Source of the DNA: Tetragenococcus koreensis
Lineage (GTDB): Bacteria; Bacillota; Bacilli; Lactobacillales; Enterococcaceae
DNA length: 64,000 nucleotides
NCBI RefSeq assembly: GCF_003795145.1
Contig: NZ_CP027786.1
Location: 2,418,001 to 2,482,000, forward strand
Direction of reading: 5' to 3'
How positions within the stretch are numbered: position 1 is the stretch's first letter; each line of letters opens with the position of its first letter. The notes under the pieces were generated by a model. The model made no database searches. It saw nothing but the letters and a program-made list of their open reading frames with translations, and was not told where the DNA came from. Shown in pieces: positions 1 to 9,810 of the stretch. A program made the position numbers and the translations under genes.

Positions 1-59
1 ACTTTATTTCGATATTTTGCAATATTGGGCCCTATTTCGTTCAATTGTATTAAATCCAT
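1..59 (-). CDS. N-terminal fragment of a divergent regulator-like protein
   Basis: Reading leftward from an ATG at 59, the first 19 codons are open and leave the window. The start MDLIQLNEIGPNIAKYRNK follows a good ribosome-binding site (GGAG on the minus strand, near 66-70). The IGPNIAKYR segment resembles the opening of many XRE-type helix-turn-helix regulators, but 19 residues are too few to assign a family. The gene diverges from the PTS-transketolase operon, so a regulator of that operon is a reasonable inference. A different small gene is equally possible. Confidence 0.4.
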   Translation of the reverse strand, partial: MDLIQLNEIGPNIAKYRNK

Positions 60-125
60 ATTTATTCTCCTAATGAATACTTTCTATAAATCAATTATAG
101 AGAGGAATCGCTATGGTATGTAGTT

Positions 126-184
126 ACTTAAAGTAAAAACGTTTTTAATATTTATTTACTTTAAGTTGTTAAACGTGCTATAAT
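126..184 (+). promoter_or_regulatory. Promoter of the PTS-transketolase operon with a 12-bp inverted repeat
   Basis: An extended -10 (TGC then TATAAT, 179-184) lies about 17-18 bp after a weak -35 (TTACTT, 156-161). A perfect inverted repeat, ACTTAAAGTAAA at 126-137 and TTTACTTTAAGT at 155-166, overlaps that -35. A second palindrome, AAAAACGTTTTT, sits between the arms at 135-146. The layout suits an operator for a dimeric or tetrameric regulator, possibly the divergent gene at the window edge. Regulator identity is inferred. Confidence 0.6.
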
Positions 185-302
185 TTATGTAGGTAATGAA
201 ATCGCATTATCTGTTTTTATTTGTTTAAGAAGTAAAGAAGGTGATCGATGATTTAGTTATCGTTTATGGGAACTTATAAAAGATATTTTTAGGGAGGTTA
301 AA

Positions 303-761
303 ATGTTAGAAAAATTAATTACTTCAGACACATACCAGTATACAGAAACAGATCTCGATTGGAAGGAAGCTATAAGGTATGCTTCTGAACCATTACTTGC
401 TAAGGGCTATATTACGAATAAATACATTGAAAAAATGATTGATAATGTCGAAAAATTAGGTCCATTTATTTACTTAGGAAAAGGGATAGCTATCCCTCAT
501 GCTAGACCAGAATTTGGAGTAAACGAAACTTCAATGAGTGTACTACGAGTTAAAAAACCCGTACTTTTATTAAATGATTCTGAATACGCAATTAAAACTT
601 TTATTGTACTCGCTGCCGGAGACAATGATAAACATTTGGAAGCTTTAAAGCAGCTAACGAATATTTTAACGGTAGATAAATATGTAGAGAAAATAAACAA
701 TTCAAATAATTTTTCCGATATAGAAATAATCTTAAAAGAAAATAATGGAGAGGAAGAATAA
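303..761 (+). CDS. PTS EIIA component, fructose/mannitol-like fold, ascorbate/galactitol-type system
   Basis: A 152-residue cytoplasmic phosphocarrier that takes phosphate from HPr and passes it to EIIB. The phospho-acceptor is visible as His66 in GKGIAIPHARPE, the typical EIIA signature (PTS_EIIA_2). Length is normal for a free-standing EIIA. The start ATG follows GGGAGG at about 292-297. EIIB follows after one base and then EIIC, so the three form one transporter. The closest logic is the Ula/Sga (L-ascorbate) class, but the substrate cannot be fixed from sequence. The transketolase further on hints at a pentose or pentitol. Confidence 0.85.
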   Translation: MLEKLITSDTYQYTETDLDWKEAIRYASEPLLAKGYITNKYIEKMIDNVEKLGPFIYLGKGIAIPHARPEFGVNETSMSVLRVKKPVLLLNDSEYAIKTFIVLAAGDNDKHLEALKQLTNILTVDKYVEKINNSNNFSDIEIILKENNGEEE

Positions 762-762
762 T

Positions 763-1053
763 ATGTTACGAATAGGAACAGCCTGTGGATCTGGGTTAGG
801 TTCAAGCTTTATGGTGGAAATGAATATTGAAAAAATATTAAAGAACAAAAATGTTGATATGAGTGAAGTAAAAGTTGACCATTACGATTTAGGAAATGCA
901 TCAAGAGGAGATGCAGATATTTGGATCGTTGGAAAGGACCTTGAAAATTCAGTCAGTCATTTAGGAGATGTCCGCTTTTTAAATAGTATCATTGACCTAG
1001 ACGAACTGGAAGGCGTAGTAGATCAAATTATCAAAGAGAAAGATTTAGGATAG
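763..1053 (+). CDS. PTS EIIB component, lactose/cellobiose-like fold (SgaB type)
   Basis: About 96 residues. The start ATG at 763 is chosen over an upstream ATG at 745 because GGAGAGG (747-753) is well spaced for 763 and EIIA ends at 761. The N-terminus MLRIGTACGSGLGSS carries the phosphorylated cysteine Cys8 followed by the glycine/serine P-loop of EIIB proteins. It accepts phosphate from EIIA and passes it to sugar bound by EIIC. Length and order (A-B-C) match ascorbate-type PTS operons. Confidence 0.87.
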   Translation: MLRIGTACGSGLGSSFMVEMNIEKILKNKNVDMSEVKVDHYDLGNASRGDADIWIVGKDLENSVSHLGDVRFLNSIIDLDELEGVVDQIIKEKDLG

Positions 1054-1064
1054 GAGAGAACTAA

Positions 1065-2420
1065 ATGAATAATTTTTTAGCAGTCATAACTGATATTGCA
1101 AGTACGCCGGCTATACTGGTAGCTATAATTGCAATACTAGGATTAGTACTTCAAAAAGCTTCCTTAAGTGATACAGTCGTTGGAGGAATAAAAACTTTTG
1201 TTGGTTTTTTAGTCTTATCAGCAGGCGCCGATGTTGTGAGTGGATCATTAGAGCCTTTTGGAGAAATGTTTCAAGAAGCGTTTAACATGCAAGGAGTTAT
1301 TCCTAACAATGAAGCGATTATTGCCACAGCTTTAGGTGAATATGGCTCTATTTCGGCCTTAATTATGCTAGTCGGTATGATTTTTAATATTTTAATTGCA
1401 AGGATCACAAAGTATAAATATATTTTTCTAACAGGACATCACACCCTTTATATGGCTGCAATGATTGCCATCCTTTTGACAGTTGTAGGTTTTGACTCAA
1501 CGCCAATGATTATTGTCGGAGGGTTAGCTTTAGGACTTATTATGACTCTTTCTCCAGCTATAATACAAAAATTTGTTGTAAAAACAACTGGACAAGATAA
1601 TATTGCTTTAGGACATTTCGGTGCAGTCGGGTATATGTTAAGCGGTTTTATTGGCAGTAAATTAGGGAAAAATTCGAAATCCACAGAAGACATAAACTTT
1701 CCTAAGGGACTTTCATTCTTGCGTGACACTACTGTAAGTATCACGATTACGATGGGTGTTACTTATCTGATTGTTGCGTTGTTCGTTGGTCCTTCTTATA
1801 TTCAAGAAGCTTTAAGTGATGGAACAAATTATATCTTATATGCTTTAATTTTAGCCGGGGAATTTGCAGCAGGGGTAGCTATTATTCTCCAAGGAGTCCG
1901 TTTAATTTTAGGTGAGATTGTTCCAGCATTTAAAGGAATTTCTGAAAAATTAGTTCCAGATTCTAAACCAGCGTTAGATTGTCCTATTGTATTCACTTAT
2001 GCACCTAACGCTGTAATCATAGGTTTTCTATCGAGTTTTGTTGGTGGAATTATAAGTATGCTATTAATGGTAGTCATCGGAGGGGTTGTCATATTACCCG
2101 GAGTAGTAGCGCACTTTTTCACTGGCGCTACAGCTGGGGTCCTCGGGAATGCTACCGGTGGTATTAAAGGAACGACGATTGGGTCGTTGGCTAATGGGAT
2201 TTTAATTAGCTTCTTGCCTTTAGCCTTAATGCCATTAATGGGGGACTTAGGTTTTGCTGGCGCAACATTTTCAGATGCGGATTTTATATTTGGAGGTTTC
2301 TTCTTAGGTTACTTAGGACAATGGGGAGGCCCTGTGCTGGTAACTATTGGAGTAATAGCGGTATTAGCTATTATGATAGCACTGTCATTGTTCAGGCCAC
2401 ATAAAAAAATGAAAGCTTAA
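1065..2420 (+). CDS. PTS EIIC permease, UlaA/SgaT family
   Basis: A 451-residue polytopic membrane protein of the UlaA/SgaT type, the translocating subunit of this PTS. Long hydrophobic stretches alternate from the N-terminus, as in AILVAIIAILGLVLQ near residues 16-30. A glycine-rich region is visible near the C-terminus, and the protein ends in a basic tail (RPHKKMKA). Length is normal for the family. It lies 11 bp after EIIB with its own GGAGAG site. L-ascorbate is the archetypal substrate, but the ascorbate catabolic genes (ulaD, ulaE, ulaF, ulaG) are absent. With transketolase as the only enzyme in the operon, another pentose-like substrate is plausible. Confidence 0.85.
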   Translation: MNNFLAVITDIASTPAILVAIIAILGLVLQKASLSDTVVGGIKTFVGFLVLSAGADVVSGSLEPFGEMFQEAFNMQGVIPNNEAIIATALGEYGSISALIMLVGMIFNILIARITKYKYIFLTGHHTLYMAAMIAILLTVVGFDSTPMIIVGGLALGLIMTLSPAIIQKFVVKTTGQDNIALGHFGAVGYMLSGFIGSKLGKNSKSTEDINFPKGLSFLRDTTVSITITMGVTYLIVALFVGPSYIQEALSDGTNYILYALILAGEFAAGVAIILQGVRLILGEIVPAFKGISEKLVPDSKPALDCPIVFTYAPNAVIIGFLSSFVGGIISMLLMVVIGGVVILPGVVAHFFTGATAGVLGNATGGIKGTTIGSLANGILISFLPLALMPLMGDLGFAGATFSDADFIFGGFFLGYLGQWGGPVLVTIGVIAVLAIMIALSLFRPHKKMKA

Positions 2421-2468
2421 CTAAACATATATTTTATAACGAATTTTTAAATTGAGAGGAAGAAGAGA

Positions 2469-4463
2469 ATGTTTGATAAAACAGATCAATTAGCAGTAAA
2501 TACCATACGTACACTAAGTATAGATCAAATCGAAAAAGCGGGTGCAGGTCATCCTGGTTTACCAATGGGAGCAGCTCCTATGGCCTATGTTCTTTGGACA
2601 AAACATTACAAGTATAACCCTAATAATCCGAAATGGTTTAATAGAGACCGCTTTATTCTTTCGGCAGGACATGGTTCTGCTATGCTATACAGTTTACTTC
2701 ATCTGTCGGGGCTTGATGTTTCCATTGAAGAACTAAAACACTTTAGGTCACTAAAAAGCAAGACTCCTGGGCACCCTGAAACTCATATTACGGAAGGAGT
2801 AGAAGCAACCACAGGGCCATTAGGACAAGGAATTGCCAATAGTGTTGGTATGGCAATGGCAGAAGAACATATTGCTTCATTATATAATAAGGAAGATTAC
2901 AACCTAACGGACCATTACACTTACGTGTTATGCGGGGATGGTGATTTACAAGAAGGGATCTCATATGAAGCGGCCAGTCTAGCTGGACACTTGAAATTAG
3001 GGAAATTAATTATTTTGTTTGATTCAAATGATGTTCAATTAGATGGCGATTTAAATAAGACGTTTAGTGAAAACATTCAACAAAGATTTGAATCTTTCCA
3101 ATGGGATTATTCGAAGGTTGAAGATGGAAACGACTTAGATGAAATTGACAAAGCCATAACAAGAGCAAAGAATGTTTCAGACAAACCATCCATTATAGAA
3201 ATTAAGACAGAGATTGGTTATGGTTCACCAACTGCTGGAACTTCTGCTATGCACAGTGATCCAATTGGTGATGAAGCTGTGAAAACTACAAAAGATTTCT
3301 ATAAGTGGGATTATAATGACTTTGAAGTTCCTCAAGAAGTATATGACCGTTTTGATGATACTTTAGGCGCTAATAATGCTACTGAACAAGAATGGAACCA
3401 ATTGTTGGAGGACTATAAAAGGGATTTTCCAGAATTAAGTGACGAGATTACGAATGTGATTAACGGAAAACTTCCTGAAGATTGGGAAGAAAGTCTGCCT
3501 TCGTATGAGTCTGATTCTAAAGGATACGCAACAAGAAATATTAGCTCAGAGCTTTTGAATAAAATAGCCAAGGTTGTACCTAACTTTTGGGGTGGTTCAG
3601 CTGACTTAGCTTCTTCTAATAAAACTATGATAGATGGAGCGAAAGATTTTCTTCCTGGACAGTATGAAGGGAAAAATATTTGGTTTGGCGTACGAGAATT
3701 TGCAATGACGGCTATAAATAACGGAATTTTGTTACATGGTGGAACCTTCCCATATATTGGTACATTCTTTGTATTTTCAGATTATGCACGCCCAGCCATT
3801 CGTTTAGCGGCTCTTTCTAAGCTACCAGCAATTTATGTATTTACCCATGATTCCATTGCGGTTGGTTTCGATGGTGCAACACATGAACCTATCGAACAAT
3901 TAGCAAGCTATCGGGCGATGCCTAATATAACATTGTTTAGACCGGCAGATGCAAATGAGTCAGTAGCAGCTTGGAAACATGCATTGAACTCAGAAGATCA
4001 TCCTACAATCTTAGCCCTATCGCGTCAGGCTTTACCTGTACTTGAAAATTCTGAAGAATTAGCACCTGAAGGCGTTGAAAAGGGTGCATATACTATCTCT
4101 CCAGCAAAAGATAAAGCTGAAGGACTGTTATTAGCAGCAGGCTCTGAAGTGGCAATTGCAGTAGAGACACAAAAAAGGTTATTAGAAAAAGGACATGATG
4201 TCTCAGTAGTCTCATTCCCAAGTTTTGATTTGTTTGATAAACAATCAAAAGAATACAAAGAAAGTGTTTTGCCAAAAGAGGTGAAAAATCGGCTGAGCAT
4301 TGAGATGGGAGCAACATTTGGCTGGGATCGTTATGTTGGTTTAGATGGCGAGATATTTGGTATCGATAGATTTGGCGAGAGCGGATCTGGCGATGACGTT
4401 ATTAAGTATTTTGGTTTTACGGTTGATAATATAGTTGATAAGTATCTTTCAATGGTGGAATAG
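2469..4463 (+). CDS. tkt: Transketolase
   Basis: A 664-residue thiamine-diphosphate enzyme that moves two-carbon ketol units between sugar phosphates in the pentose phosphate pathway. The N-terminal substrate segment (GHPGLPMGAAP) and the ThDP/Mg motif beginning GDGDLQEG near residue 157 are visible. The pyrimidine-binding domain carries VREFAMTAI, and a C-terminal domain follows. Length is typical (about 660). It sits 48 bp after EIIC behind GAGAGGAAGAAG and is followed by a strong terminator, so it is the last gene of the PTS operon. A transketolase in a PTS operon suggests that imported sugar enters metabolism as a pentose or pentulose phosphate. Confidence 0.95.
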   Translation: MFDKTDQLAVNTIRTLSIDQIEKAGAGHPGLPMGAAPMAYVLWTKHYKYNPNNPKWFNRDRFILSAGHGSAMLYSLLHLSGLDVSIEELKHFRSLKSKTPGHPETHITEGVEATTGPLGQGIANSVGMAMAEEHIASLYNKEDYNLTDHYTYVLCGDGDLQEGISYEAASLAGHLKLGKLIILFDSNDVQLDGDLNKTFSENIQQRFESFQWDYSKVEDGNDLDEIDKAITRAKNVSDKPSIIEIKTEIGYGSPTAGTSAMHSDPIGDEAVKTTKDFYKWDYNDFEVPQEVYDRFDDTLGANNATEQEWNQLLEDYKRDFPELSDEITNVINGKLPEDWEESLPSYESDSKGYATRNISSELLNKIAKVVPNFWGGSADLASSNKTMIDGAKDFLPGQYEGKNIWFGVREFAMTAINNGILLHGGTFPYIGTFFVFSDYARPAIRLAALSKLPAIYVFTHDSIAVGFDGATHEPIEQLASYRAMPNITLFRPADANESVAAWKHALNSEDHPTILALSRQALPVLENSEELAPEGVEKGAYTISPAKDKAEGLLLAAGSEVAIAVETQKRLLEKGHDVSVVSFPSFDLFDKQSKEYKESVLPKEVKNRLSIEMGATFGWDRYVGLDGEIFGIDRFGESGSGDDVIKYFGFTVDNIVDKYLSMVE

Positions 4464-4504
4464 GAAGATATTTATTTAGAAAAATTTATTTTAAAGGGTA
4501 AGAG

Positions 4505-4559
4505 CCGCTCTCTTTATTGTAAGGTTGATATAAACCATAGCGATAAGGAGGGCGGTTTT
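4505..4559 (+). terminator. Rho-independent terminator after transketolase
   Basis: A 15-bp stem with a few G-U pairs (arms 4505-4519 and 4541-4555) is followed by TTTT. It ends the PTS-transketolase operon. From here to about 5000 the sequence is very AT-rich and shows no convincing gene. A TATAAT at about 4672-4677 could start transcription of the next gene. Confidence 0.8.
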
Positions 4560-4999
4560 GTGTGTTATTTTTTTAAGTGTAAGATGAATAAGTAAAAGAA
4601 AACCTAATAAAGAATATCTTTGTGACAAATATACATATTTATATTTAAAGTAAGAAAGAATTTTTCGCCTATAATAGATATTAAAAACTGGTTAACTTTT
4701 TATAGAACAGAAAAAAGAATTTATAGGTTATATTAAGCATGAAAATACTTGATCTATATCTTTTTTTCAGACTACTATTAAAATTTATAAAAAAGGGTGT
4801 TATGCTAAAATTATACAAACCAGTAAAATAATTGATATATACGAAAAAAGAAATATATAGTGAGATATTCTAGACGTAATTTTTTGAAAAGTTTTTTAAA
4901 GAACAAACGCTAATAAAAAGCAGAATAAATGGATCTTTAGATTACTTTTATAAAGATTATTTTGATGAAAATATGAGTCATGGGATGTGGAAGAATTAT

Positions 5000-5932
5000 A
5001 TGACAGATAATAACGAATACACACAAAAATTGGCAATTTTTTTACATAAAGAAACTGTGAAAGAGTATGAACAATGTATAAAGGATAGTGCAATTGAGGA
5101 ATCAAAAATCTATGATGTAAAAGAAGCGATTGGTTTGTCTGGGAAAATATTTTTGTATAATACAATTTATAAATTTCCGTCATGGCGAGATTCATTGTTA
5201 AAATTAGCTGAGGAAGAAACAGTTGGGATTGGGAAGAACGCTTCGAATAAAGCGGCGGTGGTTTTTAAGCATGAAGGACGTTTTTTTAGTATTACGTTTG
5301 GCTATGGGAAATCTATGCTAGATGATACAACTATTACTCGAAATTTTGGATTGTTTGTATCGGCAAATTTAGTTGATCCAAGTAAGATAAGAAGTCTTAA
5401 TTCGATGATGATAGAAGATACTTTAGTTGCTACTCAGAAACAAGCTATGACACTTACTACACAAGAAAACCTTCAGGTTGACCCAGAAAAGGAAATATTA
5501 AAATCAATATCAGGTTCGCCAGAACAAGAAAGTACAGCTAAATTTTTAGTTGGAACGGATTCCTTAATAGCTACTAAAAAAATGAAAATCGAAGACATCA
5601 AAGAATCTATAGTATTTTTTTATTCTAAATACAAAGATACAAAATATAAAGAAAACGGTTTTGGCTGGTTAGATAATATTCACCAAGAGAACGATAAAGC
5701 CGTTAAAGCTAGCCTAGATAAAAAACTATCAGAGGATATTTTAGACTCAGAAAAAAATATTGTAATAGGTCCAAATCATGTTTTAAATTGGGAAGATATA
5801 AATGGTTTTTACTTTTCCGGAATGCAGAATAAGTGTCCAGTTTCAATTGATCTTGAATATGAGTTATATTTGAATTACATACAGACTCATAAGAATAATA
5901 TAAAAAACTCAAGTTTCGCACATGTAAAATGA
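5000..5932 (+). pseudogene. DUF6119/TIGR04141-type protein, N-terminal part, cut by an IS element
   Basis: The reading frame starting MTDNNEYTQKLAIFLHKET carries the N-terminal pattern of the sporadically distributed TIGR04141 (DUF6119) family: an N-terminal strand-helix unit, a PSWRDSLLKL segment, then SITFGYGKSMLD followed by RNFGLFVSANL. The start at 5000 is chosen over 4973 because the family begins about here; the frame is open further upstream. Native sequence ends at 5907, and the last eight codons to the stop at 5932 come from the IS end. Joining 5907 to 9087 keeps the frame and restores about 543 residues, the usual family length. Function is unknown; such genes occur patchily in accessory DNA. 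Confidence 0.7.
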
Positions 5933-6114
5933 TACTAAACAACGGTTTCGTCAGCTCTTGAGCCGGAAAAATTATAGACTTGACTTCTTATCTTCTTATA
6001 CAAAAAGAACTCCTTTTGTTTTATAATTGATTTAACCACAAACCAAAAACAAAGGAGCTCTTACCCTTATGGTACACTTAAAAGACGTTAAAAATCAATT
6101 ACCGAATGAAATAA

Positions 6115-7756
6115 GTATGTGTCAAATTTTTTGAGGTTGAATAAAAAATGACCTTTGGGACAGACACTTTTTGTATTTTTTTACCTCACGTTCGTTCGGT
6201 TAGACCTCATGATATCTAACAAAAACAAGTTTTTATTAGATATAATTCGGTGTCGTTATTAATTGCTCCAATCCTTTGGCAAATTGGCCTAAAGGGGCAC
6301 TTTTAGCTTTTCCTTCACCAATTTGGCCCTTAAATGCCCCTTCATGCGTTTGAAAGTTAGGCTTTTTCTGTACCCAACGTTTCATGGCTTTCCAACGCTT
6401 TTCCTGGGCGAGTACATCATTCGGTAAGGCTTCATATTGGTTCAACCAACCGTCAAATTCTTGGTTTCTTAAACTATCAATGACACGAATCATGGCCTGC
6501 GCCCCTGTTTTTGTCCATAAACGACCTTGGCGCTTCATCCGGTAGGTCATCTTCCGATGGGTACTTTCGATTGTGCCAATACAAGCTTTGGGATCCACGA
6601 TCCCTCGGGCTTTCCGAGGTTTTAAATACGGCCAATTCCTTTGAAGATAATGATGGAGTAAGCGCAATTGTTCCAAGAATTCGGCTTCCTTTTCTTCGAT
6701 CAAACTTTCCGAGGTGTCTAAGACAAGCTGGACCTCTTGCCAATCATAATGTTGAATCGCCTGGATCATCCGATTTTGAAGTTGCGGGACAAAAGACAGA
6801 CGTTCTTTGATTTTCCGATGGACATGATACCGATCACGAAAGTGTTCATGACGTAAACAGCCTAAGGAAAGTTCATCAAACACAGCTTTTTCATAGCCTG
6901 AACCCCCATCACTATTGGAAACGACAACGGTATTTGTTAGATCATAATGCGCTTGAATATAGTTCATTATTTCTTTTTGCGCTTGTTGTCGATTGAGATG
7001 ACTGACAAAGTGAGGAGCGATCATTTCCGAGCGATGCCCGACTTTCTGGCTCCCTTCACTTACTTGAAAACGATGGATTTCCAGCGACTGCTTCTTCTGA
7101 CCGCCAATCTTCACTCCGTCGCCTTCTAGATATAAGTAGGGCACTTTTTTCTTAGAAATGTCCCCCTCGTAACGACTTTCATGGGTACTTCGTGTCTGAA
7201 CCAGTTCTTCGGTTTTGACCACCAGTTGTTGCACATTTTGATGGCTCATACGCCAAGAAGTCAAACAGTCGATCGCTTGGGAGACGTGACGGTAGACCAT
7301 CGTTGTCCCCAATTGGGAAACGTTGCGTAGCACAAGAGAGCTATAACGGAGGCTCTTCCGAATACCCAGAAATTCATCCAAAGGATAACGAATTTCATTG
7401 GCTTGATTTTTCATTCGGCGGCGAACATAGGTCACGGTGCCAAATAAGAAAGTCACCGTTCGTTCACTTTTACGGTCCACTTGAAAGCCTTCCTTTTTGC
7501 ATTGGGCCGAAACCTCCGCATCGAGAATTTGGAAGGCAAGTTGTGTTATCGTCGCTAGGAGTTGGGCAAAAAAGACCATCATGGCTTTTTCTCTTGCTAA
7601 AAAATTCGTTTCCTTCTTCATTACTTCAACTAAATCTGTTACAATAGACTCCATAAGAAACCGCCTCTGTTATTAGTGCCTGTCACAGCCCAATAACTAG
7701 AGTAACGGTTTCTTTTTTATTCGTCTAGCATTAACCTCAATAAATTTTACACTTAG
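6115..7756 (-). mobile_element. ISLre2-type insertion sequence nested in the IS4 element
   Basis: The element is about 1,642 bp with imperfect 24-bp terminal repeats (about 20 of 24 matching, sharing TTGAGGTT at the inner end). It is flanked by a 9-bp duplication ATGAAATAA at 6106-6114 and 7757-7765. A 9-bp duplication and a single UPF0236-like transposase are typical of ISLre2. Intact ends, an open transposase and clean duplications suggest a recent event that came after the IS4 insertion. Confidence 0.85.
6236..7654 (-). CDS. ISLre2 family transposase (UPF0236-like)
   Basis: A 472-residue uninterrupted protein on the minus strand, normal length for the family. Diagnostic segments include VTFLFGTVTYVRRRM near residue 70, YLYLEGDGVKIGG near 170, VVVSNSDGGSGYEKAVF with an acidic catalytic candidate near 245, and the Arg/Lys-rich GTIESTHRKMTYRMKRQG near 360. 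The start ATG at 7654 is preceded by AGAGGCGG on the minus strand. The gene fills nearly the whole element and carries no cargo. Confidence 0.9.
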   Translation of the reverse strand: MESIVTDLVEVMKKETNFLAREKAMMVFFAQLLATITQLAFQILDAEVSAQCKKEGFQVDRKSERTVTFLFGTVTYVRRRMKNQANEIRYPLDEFLGIRKSLRYSSLVLRNVSQLGTTMVYRHVSQAIDCLTSWRMSHQNVQQLVVKTEELVQTRSTHESRYEGDISKKKVPYLYLEGDGVKIGGQKKQSLEIHRFQVSEGSQKVGHRSEMIAPHFVSHLNRQQAQKEIMNYIQAHYDLTNTVVVSNSDGGSGYEKAVFDELSLGCLRHEHFRDRYHVHRKIKERLSFVPQLQNRMIQAIQHYDWQEVQLVLDTSESLIEEKEAEFLEQLRLLHHYLQRNWPYLKPRKARGIVDPKACIGTIESTHRKMTYRMKRQGRLWTKTGAQAMIRVIDSLRNQEFDGWLNQYEALPNDVLAQEKRWKAMKRWVQKKPNFQTHEGAFKGQIGEGKAKSAPLGQFAKGLEQLITTPNYI

Positions 7757-9086
7757 ATGAAATAAAAGCCCTTTTTTCTGAATTAAAAGTCACACAATTT
7801 TTAAAACAAGCCCATATTAGTAAACAAAAAGGGTACTCGGTGGCTGTCCTCTTCACTTTTCTCTTTAGCCTCGTTTTTAAAGGAAAAACTTTAAATCAAG
7901 TGCTTAGCGGACGGGAAGGGGACCAATATATGAAAAAAGATATCGTTTATCGATGGATGAATGACCCACATAACAACTGGCGTCTGTTTTTACTTCGGTT
8001 TAGTGCCTCTGTCATCGAAAAGCTTCATGCTTTAACGGATACGAAGACCCATCTTCGTACGTTGATTCTGGATGATTCGACCTTTTATCGTAACCGCAGC
8101 CAAGAGGTGCCGGGTTTGGCTCGTCTTTGGGATCATGCGCTCAAACAAGGTTACAAAGGGTATCGTATGCTTACTTTAGGCTTTTCCGATGGCTATTCTT
8201 TTATTCCGATTGATTTTGGTTTGCTTTCCGGCCAGAAAAAAGTTAACCAAGCCATAACAGAAAAAGACCAACGAACCGTAGGAGCGAAACGGTTCAAAGA
8301 ATCCAGTCAAAAGATGCCAGAAGTGGCCCTTGAGATGGTTCAACGTGCCTTGGACCAAGGGATTTACGCCACCCATGTGTTGATGGATAAATGGTTTACC
8401 TCTCCTAAAATGATGGATCAACTACACGAAATGGGCATTCACACCATCGGGATGGTGAAAAATGGAAAAACCCAATATCTTTTTCACCAACGTTTATACA
8501 AATTGGAAGAACTTTATGCGAAATCTACAAAAGAATATACACAAGAAGCGATTATTTCCTCGATCGTGGTGAAACCCAGTTCTGGCAAAAATCCCGTCAA
8601 AATCGTTTTTGTCAAAAATCATAATAAGAAAAGTGCTTGGTTGGCGATTATGACCGATGATCTGGATTTATCTTCTCAAGAAATTGTCAAAACCTATTCG
8701 GTCAGATGGGACATCGAAACATTTTTCAAGGCCTCAAAATCACTGCTTAATCTAACCAAAGAAACGCAAACACGGCATTATCAAGCCTTGATTTGTCATA
8801 CCACCATTGTATTCACGCGGTACATTTTATTAAGCTGGCAACAGCGCTGTGCCAATGACGAGCGGACTTTAGGCGGTTTATTTTATGAACTGGGCGATCA
8901 AATAAAAGAGCTCGATTGGTCCGCCGCCCTTATCGAATTGGTTCATATTATCCAAGTGGTAAGCGAAGAGTCTGGAAAACAATTACAAGATTTTATTACA
9001 AGTCAACTCCAACACTGGGTGGATACTCTGCCTCATTATATCAAGGCTTATCTCCCTAATTTGGTGTGCGAAACTTGAGTAAAAAA

Positions 9087-9810
9087 TATAATAAGAAAAT
9101 TAAAAAAAGATTGTGTATACGCTAGTGTTGATAATCAAGAGGAACCAATACTTATATCGAGGGTGTATGACGGAATACTTTACGAGTTAGTTCATGAAGG
9201 GAAACGTTATATGCTATGCTATGGTAATTGGTATCAAATTAATAATGATTTTTATTCAAATATAAGGGACAAAGTAAATAACGCTCCTTTATCAGAGCTA
9301 GAATTACCTGATTGTGGAGAAAACATGCATGAAGGAACTTATAACGAAATAGCAGCTCTTTCCTCGGTTAATTTTGTACTTTTGGACAAGAAAGATTATC
9401 TTGTCCCAAGATATGGGACAAGCAGAATAGAACCTTGTGATATTATTACTCAAAATAAAGAATTGATCCATATAAAAAAGAATGATTCGTCATCTAAGCT
9501 GAGTCATTTGTTTGCGCAAGGATTGGTATCAGCAAAATTTTTGAATGGGGATTTAGGTTTTAGAAATTATATTAATGGTTTAGTTAATGAAAGTTTTGGT
9601 GAGAATTTTATTACAGAGGAAGATTCAAATGAAGATTTTGAAATTGTATTTGCGATTATCGATAAAAAAGAGGGGACGTTAGTTGATAATTTACCTTTCT
9701 TTTCTATGGTAAATTTAGCCCAAATATTAGAACAATTGAAATCCATGGATTATAAGTATTCATTAATTAAAATTAACGTAACGAAACAAGAGCAATTAAG
9801 TCTTTTTTAA
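9087..9810 (+). pseudogene. DUF6119/TIGR04141-type protein, C-terminal part
   Basis: This is the continuation of the gene cut by the IS4 element. Codons from 9088 (IIRKLKKDCVYAS) join in frame to position 5907 of the first part. A GTG at 9163 could start a 215-residue fragment. Recognisable C-terminal family features are YELVHEGKRYMLCYGNWYQI, the acidic NMHEGTYNE, and HIKKNDSSSKLSHLFAQG, reminiscent of a conserved basic motif near the end of these proteins. The end is intact (QEQLSLF, then stop). A free C-terminal half is unlikely to be functional. Confidence 0.7.

Larger units (their letters stand above)
6069..9078 (+). pseudogene. IS4-family transposase gene, interrupted by ISLre2 (main open part 7840-9078)
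   Basis: The gene begins with ATG at 6069 (MVHLKDVKNQLPNEI), runs to the ISLre2 insertion at 6114, and resumes at 7766. Removal of the insert plus one 9-bp duplication gives one frame of about 452 residues. The 412-residue remainder from 7840 shows the IS4 catalytic pattern: TLILDDSTFY for the first Asp, HVLMDKWFTS for the second, and the YREK signature in YSVRWDIETFFKASK. It is probably inactive as it stands, because the first 25 or so codons and the promoter are separated from the body. Confidence 0.82.
5908..9079. mobile_element. IS4-type insertion sequence, carrying a nested ISLre2 element
   Basis: The outer element has perfect 15-bp terminal inverted repeats: CTCAAGTTTCGCACA at 5908-5922 and its complement at 9065-9079. 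It is flanked by a 7-bp target duplication TAAAAAA (5901-5907 and 9080-9086). Its transposase is a YREK-type DDE enzyme of the IS4 family, whose stop codon lies inside the right terminal repeat. A second element sits at 6115-7756 within its transposase gene. Without that insert the outer element would be about 1.5 kb, normal for IS4 relatives. Confidence 0.85.

Noticed and set aside
303-2420. Calling the first PTS an L-ascorbate transporter outright
   Set aside because: The family is right, but the ascorbate catabolic genes are missing and the only enzyme is a transketolase.
6477-7647. Several 60-115 codon frames opposite and inside the ISLre2 transposase
   Set aside because: They are shadow frames of the 472-residue transposase and lack ribosome-binding sites.
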